Numbered from the stretch's first letter, positions 9,448-18,342 are shown. The stretch: 64,000 bases of DNA from Streptomyces sp. V2I9 (GCF_030817475.1 NZ_JAUSZJ010000002.1:952501-1016500); one strand, 5' to 3'. Numbers and translations: made by a program. Notes: generated by a model not told the origin, from the sequence alone.

Positions 9448-10443
9448 ATGCCCGCCGTGATCGTGGACTGTGCCATCTACCGGGACGGGCGCCGTACCGA
9501 GCGGCCCGCCGACTTCTCCGACGCTCTGGACGAGGCGCGCGCCTCGCACGACGCGTTCCTGTGGATCGGACTGCACGAGCCGACGGAGACGGAGTTCGAT
9601 CTCGTGCGTGACGAGTTCGGGCTGCACCCGCTGGCCGTGGAGGACGCGCTGCGGGCGCACCAGCGGCCCAAGCTGGAGGTGTACGACGACTCGTTGTTCG
9701 CGGTGCTCAAGCCGGTCGTCTACGAGCCGGAGAGCGACACGGTCAGCGCCGACGAGCTGATGGTCTTCATCGGCGACGCGTTCGTGGTGACGGTCCGGCA
9801 CGGCGAGGGCGCCCCGCTGGCGGCCGTGCGCCGCCGCCTGGAGGCCGAGCCCGAGGTGCTCAAGCATGGCCCGACCGCCGTGCTGTACGCGGTCAGCGAC
9901 GCGGTCGTGGACCACTACATGGACGTGGCCGGGGAGCTCCAGGTCGACCTGGAGGAGCTGGAGACGGAGGTCTTCGCGCCGACCTCCTCGGGCGATTCGA
10001 AGAACACCGCCGCCCGGATCTACACGTTCAAGCGGCAGGTGCTGGAGTTCCGCCGGGCGGCCGGTCCGCTGACGGGCCCGATGACGCGGCTCGCGGGGGC
10101 GGGCGTGCCGTTCGTCCACGCGGACGCGCAGCCGTTCTTCCGGGACGTCGCCGACCACCTGACCCGCGCCAACGAGCAGGTGGAGGGGCTGGACCGGTTG
10201 CTCTCGGACATCCTGTCGGCGCATCTGGCGCAGATGGGCGTGCGGCAGAACGACGACATGCGCAAGATCTCCGCCTGGGCGGCCATGGCCGCCGTCCCCA
10301 CGATGGTGGCGGGCATCTACGGCATGAACTTCGACCACATGCCGGAGCTGCACTGGTCGTGGACCTATCCGGCGGTGGTCGGTCTGATGGGCGTGGCCGT
10401 GGTCGGTCTGCACCGGCTGTTCAAGCGGCGCGGCTGGCTCTGA
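9448..10443 (+). CDS. corA: CorA-family magnesium/cobalt transporter
   Basis: A 331-residue pentameric channel subunit for Mg2+ or Co2+. The N-terminal cytoplasmic domain (about 1-260) is followed by two C-terminal membrane helices; the selectivity motif YGMNF ends the first helix (about 291-295) and an RRGWL tail closes the protein. ATG 9448 is preceded by GGGGAAG; a GTG nine bases later (9457) is an alternative. It is divergent from the trio with 55 bases between starts, so the two promoters share this short gap. It converges on the ferritin-like gene with only 25 bases between stops. Confidence 0.9.
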   Translation: MPAVIVDCAIYRDGRRTERPADFSDALDEARASHDAFLWIGLHEPTETEFDLVRDEFGLHPLAVEDALRAHQRPKLEVYDDSLFAVLKPVVYEPESDTVSADELMVFIGDAFVVTVRHGEGAPLAAVRRRLEAEPEVLKHGPTAVLYAVSDAVVDHYMDVAGELQVDLEELETEVFAPTSSGDSKNTAARIYTFKRQVLEFRRAAGPLTGPMTRLAGAGVPFVHADAQPFFRDVADHLTRANEQVEGLDRLLSDILSAHLAQMGVRQNDDMRKISAWAAMAAVPTMVAGIYGMNFDHMPELHWSWTYPAVVGLMGVAVVGLHRLFKRRGWL

Positions 10444-10468
10444 GGGCCCGTGGGTCCGGCGGCCGGGC

Positions 10469-11257
10469 TCAGGCGTATGCGTGTTCCGGGGCGGCGGGAC
10501 CGCCCAGCGCGTCGCGCAGCCGCGGCGTCTCCAGGCGCACCATCCGCCGCCAGCCGACCAGGCGCTCGTAGGCGTACACCGCGTGGATGCCCGCGGCGAG
10601 CACGGCGGCCTTGGGGCGCGACCAGCCCAGCACGCGGCCCATGTTCGCCATCACCGCGAGGCTGACGTCGCGGTAGATCCGGATCTCGGCCAGGGCGCAC
10701 TCGCGCATGGTCCGCTGGATGGTCCGCCCGTGCCCGGCGCGGGCGAGGCGCAGCAGTTCCTCGTGGCAGTAGGCGAGGTGGTTGTCCTCGTCGGCGGAGA
10801 TCATCCTCACCGCGCGCCCGATGTCGGGGTGGTCGGCGAAGTACCGGCGCAGCAGGCGCATCTGCTCGGAGGCGCGCTGCTCGGTGACGCGGCTGTGGGC
10901 CAGATAGGTGATGATGTCGCGCTCGGTGAGCCGCTCCTCGCCCCGCAGCCGGGAGTGCGCGAGGCCGATGCCCTCCTGCTCCAGGAGCATCGTGTAGTCG
11001 GTCTCCGGCGGGACCTCGACCGGCGGCAGCCCGCGCTTCCTCAGCAGGGCGTTGAAGATCCGGCCGTGCTTGTCCTCGTCGGCGCCGTGCCGGACGATCT
11101 TGGGGGCCAGGTCGCGGCTGCCCTCCGGGACGAGGGCGGCGATCCGCGCGTTCTCCCAGCCGCCCTGGGCCTCTCCGCTCGCGGCGATGGAGCAGAAGAG
11201 CCGGTAGGACTCGTCGTTGTCCAGAATCTCCTGGAAAAGGGTCTGCGCTGAGAGCAT
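10469..11257 (-). CDS. ferritin-like domain protein
   Basis: A 262-residue helical protein with repeated E/D-x-x-H pairs on helices (for example ADEDKHGRIF near residue 60 and SADEDNHLAYCHEE near 155), the pattern of diiron ferritin-like or rubrerythrin-type four-helix bundles. Function is not established; a role in iron handling or oxidation is inferred. ATG 11257 has GGAGG eight bases upstream; the in-frame GTG at 11266 overlaps that ribosome site and is less likely. It converges with corA. Confidence 0.75.
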   Translation of the reverse strand: MLSAQTLFQEILDNDESYRLFCSIAASGEAQGGWENARIAALVPEGSRDLAPKIVRHGADEDKHGRIFNALLRKRGLPPVEVPPETDYTMLLEQEGIGLAHSRLRGEERLTERDIITYLAHSRVTEQRASEQMRLLRRYFADHPDIGRAVRMISADEDNHLAYCHEELLRLARAGHGRTIQRTMRECALAEIRIYRDVSLAVMANMGRVLGWSRPKAAVLAAGIHAVYAYERLVGWRRMVRLETPRLRDALGGPAAPEHAYA

Positions 11258-11432
11258 GCCGGCCACCTCCGTACCCGTCGCCCGCCGAGCCGCACTCCGC
11301 GGGGCAGTAGTCCGCAGAGAGAGTCAACGGCCCGCCGGGGCGGTCGGCAACCGGAGCGGTCGCCGGCGGCGCGGTCGCGGGCGGCGCGCCCCACGCCGTA
11401 ACCCCGGCGCGCCCGGCGCGTTGTTCCCGGTG

Positions 11433-11475
11433 ACGGCCGTGGCGGGGAAGACCCCCGAGCCCCCACCACGGCCGT
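11433..11475 (-). terminator. terminator of the F420-type oxidoreductase gene
   Basis: Arms ACGGCCGTGG (11433-11442) and CCACGGCCGT (11466-11475), extended by inner GGGG/CCCC, located 18 bases beyond the stop of the leftward gene at 11494. The rest of the 236-base gap 11258-11493 is GC-rich and holds the promoter region of the ferritin-like gene; nothing else is recognisable. Confidence 0.72.
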
Positions 11476-11493
11476 AGTGCTGCTCCGGGAGGA

Positions 11494-12543
11494 TCAGGCG
11501 AGGCCGGACCGCTCCAGGGCGTCCGTACCGGCGCGCAGGGCGGTGAGCCGCTCCTCCAGGGTGAAGCCGGCCGGGGCGAGGTTCAGCGTGGTGACCCCGG
11601 CGGCGGCGTACGCCTGCATCCGCTCGGCGATCCGCTCGACGGGACCGAGCAGCGCGGTCTGGTCGATCAGCCGGTGCGGCACGGCGGCGGCGGCGCCCGC
11701 CTTGTCCCCGTCCAGGTACTTGTCCTGGATCTCGGCGGCCTCCTTCTCGTACCCCATGCGCTGGGCGAGCTGGTTGTAGAAGTTCTGCTTCCGGCTTCCC
11801 ATGCCGCCGACGTACAGGGCGGTGTAGGGGCGGAACATGTCGGCGAGGCCGGTCACGTCGTCGCCGACCGCCAGCGGCAGCGTCGGGCTGACGTCGAAGC
11901 CCTCCATCGTCAGGCCGGCCTTCTCGCGGCCCGCGCGCAGCGGCTGGATCGCGGTCTCCTCCAGGTGCTCGGCCGAGGGGAAGATCAGCAGGGCGCCGTC
12001 GGCGATCTCGCCGGTCTGCTCCAGGTTCTTGGGGCCGATCGCGGCGATGTAGAGCGGGATGTGCTCGCGCTGGGGGTGCACGGTGAGCTTGATCGGCTTG
12101 CCCGGACCGCCGGGGAGCGGCAGCGTCCAGTGCGCGCCCTCGTACGCCACCCGCTCGCGGGTCATCGCCTTGCGGACGATCTCCACGTACTCGCGGGTGC
12201 GGGCCAGCGGCTTGTCGAACTTCACGCCGTACCAGCCCTCGGAGACCTGCGGGCCCGAGACGCCGAGGCCGAGGCGGAAGCGGCCGCCGGAGAGCGAGTC
12301 GAGGGTGGCGGCGGTCATCGCCGTCATGGTGGGCTGACGGGCCGGGATCTGCATGATCGCGGAGCCGACGTCGATCGATTCGGTCTGGGCCGCGACCCAG
12401 GTCAGCACGGTGGGGGCGTCGGAGCCGTACGCCTCGGCCGCCCAGCAGACGTCGTAGCCGAGCCGGTCGGCCTCCTGCGCGACGGCCAGGTTGTCGCCGT
12501 CCATGCCGGCGCCCCAGTAACCGAGATTGATGCCGAGCCGCAT
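11494..12543 (-). CDS. LLM-class F420-dependent oxidoreductase
   Basis: A 349-residue TIM-barrel flavin/F420 oxidoreductase of the luciferase-like monooxygenase class, Rv3520c-like subgroup. Seen: the N-terminal MRLGINLGYWG strand, the LDSLSGGRFRLGLGVSG segment that marks the family, and AAIGPKNLEQTGEIADG. Mycobacterial relatives use coenzyme F420; the substrate here is unknown. Start ATG 12543 has GGGGAG upstream. A perfect 14-bp palindrome lies 12 bases upstream of the start and probably binds a regulator. Monocistronic, with its own hairpin. Confidence 0.88.
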   Translation of the reverse strand: MRLGINLGYWGAGMDGDNLAVAQEADRLGYDVCWAAEAYGSDAPTVLTWVAAQTESIDVGSAIMQIPARQPTMTAMTAATLDSLSGGRFRLGLGVSGPQVSEGWYGVKFDKPLARTREYVEIVRKAMTRERVAYEGAHWTLPLPGGPGKPIKLTVHPQREHIPLYIAAIGPKNLEQTGEIADGALLIFPSAEHLEETAIQPLRAGREKAGLTMEGFDVSPTLPLAVGDDVTGLADMFRPYTALYVGGMGSRKQNFYNQLAQRMGYEKEAAEIQDKYLDGDKAGAAAAVPHRLIDQTALLGPVERIAERMQAYAAAGVTTLNLAPAGFTLEERLTALRAGTDALERSGLA

Positions 12544-12554
12544 AGCCGCTCCCC

Positions 12555-12568
12555 TTACTGATCAGTAA
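12555..12568. promoter_or_regulatory. perfect palindrome TTACTGATCAGTAA, probable operator
   Basis: Fourteen-base perfect palindrome just upstream of the F420-type oxidoreductase start, overlapping its ribosome-binding region. The TTACTNNNNAGTAA form is common among TetR-type operators. No TetR gene lies beside it, so the regulator is not identified. Confidence 0.5.
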
Positions 12569-12681
12569 CGTCCCTTGCTCCGGACTCTAGCGCGGGCGGC
12601 GGCGATGCGGCAGGCCCGGCGGACCTCCGCTTGTCCACAGGCCTCCACCCGGCGGGGCATCGGCCAGTAATCTCAGCCCCC

Positions 12682-13665
12682 ATGGAGCAGAGGTATCTCG
12701 GCCGTACCGGCCTTCGCGTGTCCCGGATCGGGCTCGGCACCCTCACGTGGGGCCGGGACACGGACGAGCACGACGCCGCCGACCTGCTGAAAGCCTTCTG
12801 GGACGCGGGCGGCACCCTGGTGGACACCGCCGATGTGTACGGGGGCGGCGAGGCCGAACACCTGCTCGGGCGGCTCGTCGACAGCCTGATCCCCCGTCAG
12901 GACCTGGTCATCGCCACGAAGGCCGGGAACGTCCCCGACCCCTACCGCCGCGTCAACGGTTCGCGCGGGCACCTGCTGGCCGCTCTGGACGCGTCCCTGG
13001 AACGGCTCGGCACGGACTACGTGGACCTGTGGCAGGTCCACGCCTTCGATCCGGCGACCCCGCTGGAGGAGACGCTCCAGGCGGTGGACCAGGCCGTCTC
13101 CTCCGGCCGGGTCCGGTACGCGGGCGTGTCGAACTTCTGCGGCTGGCAGCTGGCGAAGGCCGCGACCTGGCAGCTCGCCACGCCCGGTGTGCGTACCCGG
13201 CTGGCCAGTACGCAGATGGAGTACTCGCTGCTCCAGCGGGGCATCGAGCGCGAGGTGCTGCCCGCCGCACTGGACCTGGGGATCGGGCTGCTGCCGTCCT
13301 CGCCGCTGGGACGCGGTGTCCTCACCGGCAAGTACCGCCAGGGCACCCCGTCCGGCTCGCGGGGGGCGTCCGAGCGGCTGGCCCCGTTCGTCGAGCCGTA
13401 CCTCGACGACGCGGCGGCCCGGATCGTGGACGCGGTGGCGACGGCCGCGGACGGCCTGGCGACGAGTCCGCTCCAGGTGGCGCTCGCCTGGGTCCGGGAC
13501 CGGCCCGGTGTGACCGCCCCGATCGTCGGCGCGCGCAACGCGGCGCAGCTCACGGAGGCTTTGTCGGTGGAGGTGCTTAGTCTTCCCTACGAGATCCGCC
13601 AGGCGCTCGACGATGTGTCGGCGCCCGTGCACCGCTATCCCGACCAGGACTGGAGCACCCTGTGA
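12682..13665 (+). CDS. aldo/keto reductase
   Basis: A 327-residue NADPH-dependent TIM-barrel reductase. The AKR signature is clear: GLGTLTWGRDTD near the N-terminus, DTADVYGGGEAE with the catalytic Asp and Tyr, the Lys in VIATKAG, and the C-terminal APIVGARN cofactor segment. Physiological substrate unknown. ATG 12682 has no Shine-Dalgarno sequence; TAATCT at 12668-12673 ends eight bases before it, suggesting a leaderless transcript. Its TGA overlaps the GTG of the next gene, so the RecD-like protein is translationally coupled to it. Confidence 0.88.
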   Translation: MEQRYLGRTGLRVSRIGLGTLTWGRDTDEHDAADLLKAFWDAGGTLVDTADVYGGGEAEHLLGRLVDSLIPRQDLVIATKAGNVPDPYRRVNGSRGHLLAALDASLERLGTDYVDLWQVHAFDPATPLEETLQAVDQAVSSGRVRYAGVSNFCGWQLAKAATWQLATPGVRTRLASTQMEYSLLQRGIEREVLPAALDLGIGLLPSSPLGRGVLTGKYRQGTPSGSRGASERLAPFVEPYLDDAAARIVDAVATAADGLATSPLQVALAWVRDRPGVTAPIVGARNAAQLTEALSVEVLSLPYEIRQALDDVSAPVHRYPDQDWSTL

Positions 13666-15998
13666 CTGCGCTTCCCGGGGAAACCCCCGGCACGGACGAC
13701 GCGACGGCCGAGGACGCGCCGGCCGCCGCCCCCGCGCCCGGGGACGGCGCCGAGCTCTCGGACGGCGGCTCCGAGACGCCTCCCGCCGCCGAGAACGGGG
13801 AGACCGGCACGCCCGAGACCGCGCCCGCGGACGGCACCGCGGACGCGACGCCCGAAGCCGACGCCTCCGACACCACACCGGGGGGCGGCTCCTCCGAGGC
13901 CACGACCGCCGCCGAGCTCTCGGAGGCGCAGGCCGAGCTGGCCGCACAGCGTGAGCTGCGGGAGCGGATCGAGAAGCGCAAGGCGGAGAAGGCCACGCCC
14001 ATCTCCGCGGGCGGGGGTCTGAGCGGCACGGCCGCCGATCTGCTCGCGGCCGTCCGGGCGGTGGAGAGCGGCGAGAAGGCGGGCACCACGTTCTTCGCCC
14101 GGTCCGCTCCCGCCCCGGCCCCCGCTCCGCGCCCGGCCTCCCCCGGTTCCGCCCCGGCCGCCGCACAGCCGCCCCGGACCGCCGTGCCCGCGACCGCCCC
14201 CGCGCCGCAGGCCGCCTCGCCGGAGGCCCTGGACGCGGTGCGCGCGGTGCTCACGGAGGGCGGGGCGCCCGAGGCCCTGGCGCGTACGGCGCTCGGCGCG
14301 CTGGGCGAGCAGGCGGCCGGGCTGCTGCGTACCGACCCCTGGCATCTCCTGGCCGTGCCCGGCGTGCGGCCGGAGCAGGCCGACGGCTTCGCACGGGCGC
14401 TGCTGGGCGCGGAGTGCGGCCCGGACGACGGGCGCAGGACGGCCGCACTGGTCGGCTGGCTGCTGGAGCGCGCCGCCCTCCAGGGGCACACCGCGCTGGA
14501 TGCCGATGCCGTACGGACGGCGCTCGCCGGACACGCGGTCCGCGACCCGGACGCCGCGGTGCTGAACGCCGTGGAGGAGGGCGTCGCCCTGCTCTTCCGG
14601 GAAGGCGGCGACCCGGAGCCGGACGGGACCGGGGCGGACGGGACCGGGGCGGACGAGGGCGAAGCGCGCGGGGCGGGCCCCGCGGAGGGCGCCGACGCGG
14701 CCGGGGAGCCCGTCCGGGTGCTGCTGGGCCTGGACCGCTACGCCCTGGCCGAGGAGAGCCTCGCGGACGGCCTGGCCCGGCTGGTCAACACCTGCGAGAA
14801 GGCCGCCGACTGGACGGAGGCGGCCGCCGCCGCACCGAGCTCCTCGGCCGCCGAGTTGATCCGTACGGTCGCCTCGGCCGGACTGGTCGTGCACAGCGGC
14901 GGCGAGGCGGCACGGGCCGAGCCCGCCGCGCTGATCGTGGCGGCTCGCGGCCTGGGCCTGCGGGCGCTGGGCGCGGCCCACAGCGAGGACGGCCGCCGCC
15001 GGCTCGCGGAGGCCACCGGTGATCCCGGCACGGCGGTCACCCTGGCCGGCCTCCTCTCCGGCGCCCAGGGCCCCGGCCGCGACGAGGACGGGGCGCTCGC
15101 CCTGGACCTGCTGGTCGTGCTGGACGCCCCGCAGCTGGACGTGGAGGGCGCGGCGGTCCTGGTGGAGGCGCTGGCCGACGGGGCCCGGCTGGTCCTGAGC
15201 GGCGATCCCGGCGTGCTGGGCTCGGCGGGGGCCGGGCGGGTCTTCGCCGATGTGCTGGCCGCCCGCGCCTGCCCGCAGGTCGTCTCCCGCACCCCGGACC
15301 CCGGACCGATCGGCGAACTGGTCTCCGGCATCGGCATCGGCGAGCTGAACCAGGTCGACGCTCCGGGCAAGGAGGTGGTGATCGTCCCGGTGCGCGACGC
15401 GGGAGAGGCGGTCCACCGCACCGTGCAGCTGGTCGCCGACTCGGTGCCCCGCGCGTTCTCCATCCCCGCCGAGGAGACCCAAGTGATCACCGTGGGCCAT
15501 GGCGGAGCCGCCGGGACCAGGGCGTTGAACGAGGCGCTGAAGCAGCGGCTCAATCCGGGCCCCGGCCGGTTCGGCGGGTTCGACCCGGGCGACCGCGTGG
15601 TCCATGTGCCCGCGCCCGGCCGGGCGGTGCCCGGAGTGGTGCGCTCGGCCGACGCGGAGGGCCTGCGGCTGGACTGCGGCGGCGTCCCCGTCGTCGTACC
15701 GCAGGAGCGGGTGGAGTCGTCGGTGCGGCACGGCTGGGCCCTCAGCGCCCACCAGGCGGCCGGGATGCGCTGGCCCGCCGTGGTCGTCGTGCTGCCGGGC
15801 GACGCCGTGCAGGGGCTGAGCCGGCCGTGGGTGTACACGGCGTTCGGCCGCGGCGAGCGGCATCTGTCGGTGGTCCACGGGGCCGACCGGGCGCTCCCGC
15901 ACGCGGTGGCGGAGATTCCGGCCCAGGAGCGGACGACCCGGCTGCGCCCGCTGCTGGAGGCGCTTCCGACGCCCGACGCGGCGTCCCTGAGCGGATGA
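13662..15998 (+). CDS. RecD2-like helicase homologue lacking ATPase motifs
   Basis: A 778-residue protein. The first 185 residues are Ala/Pro/Glu-rich and disordered, then a helix-hairpin-helix region (about 188-250), then a region aligning by eye with the RecD2 helicase core. Where RecD2 has its Walker A loop there is a GLVVHSGGEAARAEP stretch (about 406-421) with no GKT; where Walker B (VVDEAS) is expected there is VVLDAPQL (about 483-490). The later VGDP-like LSGDP, the SH3-like GDRVVHVPAPG and an SAHQAAG version of the HKSQG motif (about 693) remain. It is therefore likely a non-catalytic relative that may still bind DNA. GTG overlaps the aldo/keto reductase stop. Confidence 0.75.
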   Translation: MTALPGETPGTDDATAEDAPAAAPAPGDGAELSDGGSETPPAAENGETGTPETAPADGTADATPEADASDTTPGGGSSEATTAAELSEAQAELAAQRELRERIEKRKAEKATPISAGGGLSGTAADLLAAVRAVESGEKAGTTFFARSAPAPAPAPRPASPGSAPAAAQPPRTAVPATAPAPQAASPEALDAVRAVLTEGGAPEALARTALGALGEQAAGLLRTDPWHLLAVPGVRPEQADGFARALLGAECGPDDGRRTAALVGWLLERAALQGHTALDADAVRTALAGHAVRDPDAAVLNAVEEGVALLFREGGDPEPDGTGADGTGADEGEARGAGPAEGADAAGEPVRVLLGLDRYALAEESLADGLARLVNTCEKAADWTEAAAAAPSSSAAELIRTVASAGLVVHSGGEAARAEPAALIVAARGLGLRALGAAHSEDGRRRLAEATGDPGTAVTLAGLLSGAQGPGRDEDGALALDLLVVLDAPQLDVEGAAVLVEALADGARLVLSGDPGVLGSAGAGRVFADVLAARACPQVVSRTPDPGPIGELVSGIGIGELNQVDAPGKEVVIVPVRDAGEAVHRTVQLVADSVPRAFSIPAEETQVITVGHGGAAGTRALNEALKQRLNPGPGRFGGFDPGDRVVHVPAPGRAVPGVVRSADAEGLRLDCGGVPVVVPQERVESSVRHGWALSAHQAAGMRWPAVVVVLPGDAVQGLSRPWVYTAFGRGERHLSVVHGADRALPHAVAEIPAQERTTRLRPLLEALPTPDAASLSG

Positions 15999-16083
15999 GC
16001 GACGCCGGACGGAACCGCCCCCGACCGTGACGGCCCGCACGTCGGCGGGGCGGGGCCGCACGGACGGCGGCGGGCCCGGACAG

Positions 16084-16120
16084 CGGTGGGGCCCGGTGCG
16101 TGGTGCACCGGGCCCCACCG
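16084..16120. terminator. bidirectional terminator
   Basis: Perfect 16-bp stem, arms 16084-16099 and 16105-16120, five-base loop, between the convergent RecD-like gene and the gene ending at 16157. Confidence 0.85.
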
Positions 16121-16156
16121 TCGCGTCCGGTGCGGGTCGGGGGGGAGCGGGACGGG

Positions 16157-16822
16157 TCAGCGTTCACCCGCCGCGGGTCCGGCGAAGTCCTCGTCGGCCT
16201 CGTCCTCCTCGTCGAAGACCGCGCTGACGTCGAAACGGCAGACGACCAGTTCGGGGTCGGCGTCGTCGAACGGGGCACCCAGCCACTCCCCCGGCTCCGG
16301 CGCGGTGTCGGCGGCCGAGACCCAGAGCGTGGAGTCGCCCTCCTCCAGGCCGAACTCCTTGTGCCGGGAGGCGATCTCGTCCGGTTCGTACTCGCCGAAG
16401 AGGACGCCGAGCGCGGCGTGGACGCTGGTACCGACCACGGGCGCCGTGTCCGGCCGGCCGCCGGGACCCGCGTCGAGGTCGGCGAGCCGCTGGGCCTGGG
16501 CGAGGAGGCGCGGGGGCTCCGCGACCACGTAGTCGCGCCGGATCAGGACGCTGAGCGCGCTGGGCTCGGCGGGACCGGCGTAGGGAGGCAGGGAGCCGTC
16601 CGCGCCGGGGATCTCGAAGGGGGTGACTTCGTCGTGACGGTCGTAGAGGAGTTCGTCGTAGACCTCGGCGGCAGCGGCAAGGGCGTTGAACGCGTCGTAG
16701 ACGGCGGGGTCGTCGTCCCCGGTACGGCGTTCGACCGCGTCGAGGTGACGGTCGATCGCGGTTTTGACCGCTTCGGCGGCGGCACGTACCTCGGCAGCGG
16801 TGGGCTGCGCAGCATCAGACAT
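16157..16822 (-). CDS. conserved acidic hypothetical protein
   Basis: A 221-residue acidic cytoplasmic protein with no motif I recognise. The N-terminal half looks helical (residues 1-60, with AAAEVYDELLYD), and the C-terminus ends in a run of Asp and Glu. No signal peptide or membrane span. It appears conserved in Streptomyces from memory, but no function is known. I chose ATG 16822 because the longer frame to 16861 crosses the 47-base gap shared with the divergent small gene. Terminated by the hairpin at 16084. Confidence 0.75.
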   Translation of the reverse strand: MSDAAQPTAAEVRAAAEAVKTAIDRHLDAVERRTGDDDPAVYDAFNALAAAAEVYDELLYDRHDEVTPFEIPGADGSLPPYAGPAEPSALSVLIRRDYVVAEPPRLLAQAQRLADLDAGPGGRPDTAPVVGTSVHAALGVLFGEYEPDEIASRHKEFGLEEGDSTLWVSAADTAPEPGEWLGAPFDDADPELVVCRFDVSAVFDEEDEADEDFAGPAAGER

Positions 16823-16869
16823 AGTGCAGACGCTATCCGTACCAGGGCTCTGCCCGCACAATAGATGCG

Positions 16870-17058
16870 ATGCCGGAATACGAATTCATCGACGTGTACG
16901 TGCCGCGCGGGGTGTCCCGCAAGGAAGCGGCCCGACTCCTGACCGACCACGCCGAGTACGGACACTGGGAGCTGGACCGCCTGACGCTCCGCAGGGACGG
17001 CAGCCGCCGGGTGCGGCTGCGCCGCCGGATCATCCGTCAGCTCCGGGCCACCTGGTGA
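16870..17058 (+). CDS. DUF5703-type small protein
   Basis: A 62-residue basic protein beginning MPEYEFIDVYVPRGVSR and ending in an Arg-rich helix, matching the short actinobacterial family DUF5703. Function unknown. No ribosome site is present; CACAAT at 16857-16862 ends seven bases before the ATG, the spacing expected for a leaderless transcript. Divergent from the acidic protein gene and closed by a 30-base perfect palindrome. Confidence 0.78.
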   Translation: MPEYEFIDVYVPRGVSRKEAARLLTDHAEYGHWELDRLTLRRDGSRRVRLRRRIIRQLRATW

Positions 17059-17062
17059 CATG

Positions 17063-17092
17063 GAGCGGGCCCCGCGATCGCGGGGCCCGCTC
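17063..17092. terminator. terminator, perfect 30-base palindrome
   Basis: Perfect palindrome of 15-bp half-sites, GAGCGGGCCCCGCGA and its complement, starting 5 bases after the small-gene stop and followed by TTC. It can also serve chpC, which ends at 17129 on the opposite strand. Confidence 0.85.
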
Positions 17093-17128
17093 TTCATGCT
17101 TCGGCTCTGCCGTGGCCTGCGTGCCGGG

Positions 17129-17920
17129 TCAGGCGGCGCTGCGCGTGCGGCGGTAGAGCACCGATCCCGCTCCGGCGAGCAGCAGTCCGGCGGCGGCGGG
17201 GATGAGCACGTCGAGCCCGTCCCCACCGGTCTGCGCGAGCTGCTCCTCGGGGAAGTGGGGCTCGGGGGTGTTCGGCTCGGGCGGCTGGTTGACCGGCGGG
17301 TCGACCGGCTTCTCCGGGGTGACCGGAGGCTTCTCCGGCTGCTCGGGCGGCGGGGGCGGAACCTCGGAGTCGTTGGAGCAGCTGTTGCCGAAGACGGGGT
17401 TGAGCAGCCCGACGACGCTGATGCTGTTGCCGCAGAGGTTCACGGGGATGTCGATCGGCGCCTGGATCGAGTTGCCGGAGAGGATGCCGGGCGAGCCCTG
17501 GGCGACCCCTTCGGCCGTGGCACCGCCGCCGCCCGGGGCCCGGTGGCGTCCGGTGCCGGGCTCGGTGTGGCGGTCCGACGCGGTGGTGTCTCCGGCCCGC
17601 GCGCCGTTGCCGGAGCCGCCGGGGACCGTGCGGTTCTCCGGGGCGGCCGAGCGGTCGCCGGCGCGGCCGGATTCCGTCGTTCCGTTTCCGCAGTCGTTTC
17701 CGCCGGCCGGGTTGAGCAGTCCGCCGACGCTGACGGAGTTGCCGCAGACGTTGACCGGGATCTCGACCGGGACCTGGATCGAGTTGCCGGACAGCACGCC
17801 CGGGGAGCCGGCCGCCGTGGCGCCCGCTCCGGAGTCGGCGTGGGCGTATCCGCCACTGAGTGCGAGCACACCGCCCGCAGCCGCCATGGTGATCAGGCCT
17901 TTACGAGTGACCTGTCGCAT
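17129..17920 (-). CDS. chpC: long chaplin ChpC, sortase-anchored
   Basis: Secreted hydrophobic coat protein of aerial hyphae and spores. The 263-residue product has a signal peptide (about 1-28, cut after AHA), a first chaplin domain with C59 and C77, a Ser/Gly/Arg-rich linker (80-140), a second chaplin domain with C163 and C181, a long Pro/Glu wall-spanning stretch (187-226), then the class E sortase signal LAQTG at 228-232, a hydrophobic helix and a basic tail. Known long chaplins usually carry LAETG; Gln at the variable position fits LAXTG. It lies directly downstream of chpH, as chpC-chpH do in S. coelicolor (SCO1674-SCO1675). Confidence 0.93.
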   Translation of the reverse strand: MRQVTRKGLITMAAAGGVLALSGGYAHADSGAGATAAGSPGVLSGNSIQVPVEIPVNVCGNSVSVGGLLNPAGGNDCGNGTTESGRAGDRSAAPENRTVPGGSGNGARAGDTTASDRHTEPGTGRHRAPGGGGATAEGVAQGSPGILSGNSIQAPIDIPVNLCGNSISVVGLLNPVFGNSCSNDSEVPPPPPEQPEKPPVTPEKPVDPPVNQPPEPNTPEPHFPEEQLAQTGGDGLDVLIPAAAGLLLAGAGSVLYRRTRSAA

Positions 17921-17993
17921 AGGTTCGTTTCCTGCCTTCTGGCTTCCGAAAAACCCCCGGACATGACCGTGCGGGAGCCGAATGCCGAACAGT

Positions 17994-18020
17994 CCCGGAG
18001 TGCATGGAGTGCACTCCGGG
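17994..18020 (-). terminator. terminator after chpH
   Basis: Perfect 11-bp stem CCCGGAGTGCA / TGCACTCCGGG with a five-base loop in the 139-base chpH-chpC gap. It probably ends or attenuates the chpH transcript, so that chpC is expressed partly separately. Confidence 0.7.
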
Positions 18021-18059
18021 ACCGGTCGAGCTCAAACCCTTACGGGTTGACGTTCAACG

Positions 18060-18293
18060 TCAGGCGTTGACGCAGGTGTTGCCGAAGGCGGGGTTCAGCA
18101 GACCGATCACGGAGACCGTGTTGCCGCACAGGTTGATCGGCACGTGGACCGGGACCTGGACGACGTTGCCGGAGAGCACGCCGGGGCTGCCGATGGCCGC
18201 ACCCTGGGCGCCCGCGTCGGCGGAAGCCATGCCCGCACCCGCGAGAACGAGGCCACCGGTAGCAGCCGCAACTGCGACGACCTTCTTGATCAT
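18060..18293 (-). CDS. chpH: short chaplin ChpH
   Basis: A 77-residue secreted amyloid-forming chaplin that lowers surface tension during aerial growth. Signal peptide about 1-26 (ASA cut), leaving a 51-residue mature domain with the two conserved cysteines C56 and C74 and the GNTVSVIGLLNPAFGN core. AGGAGG precedes the ATG. In S. coelicolor ChpH is one of the two chaplins that are secreted early and are always conserved. A probable sigma-BldN promoter lies 50-77 bases upstream. Confidence 0.95.
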   Translation of the reverse strand: MIKKVVAVAAATGGLVLAGAGMASADAGAQGAAIGSPGVLSGNVVQVPVHVPINLCGNTVSVIGLLNPAFGNTCVNA

Positions 18294-18342
18294 GATTCCT
18301 CCTAGTTGGAAAGCGCGGTCCCAGCCGCGGACCGCACACCAT

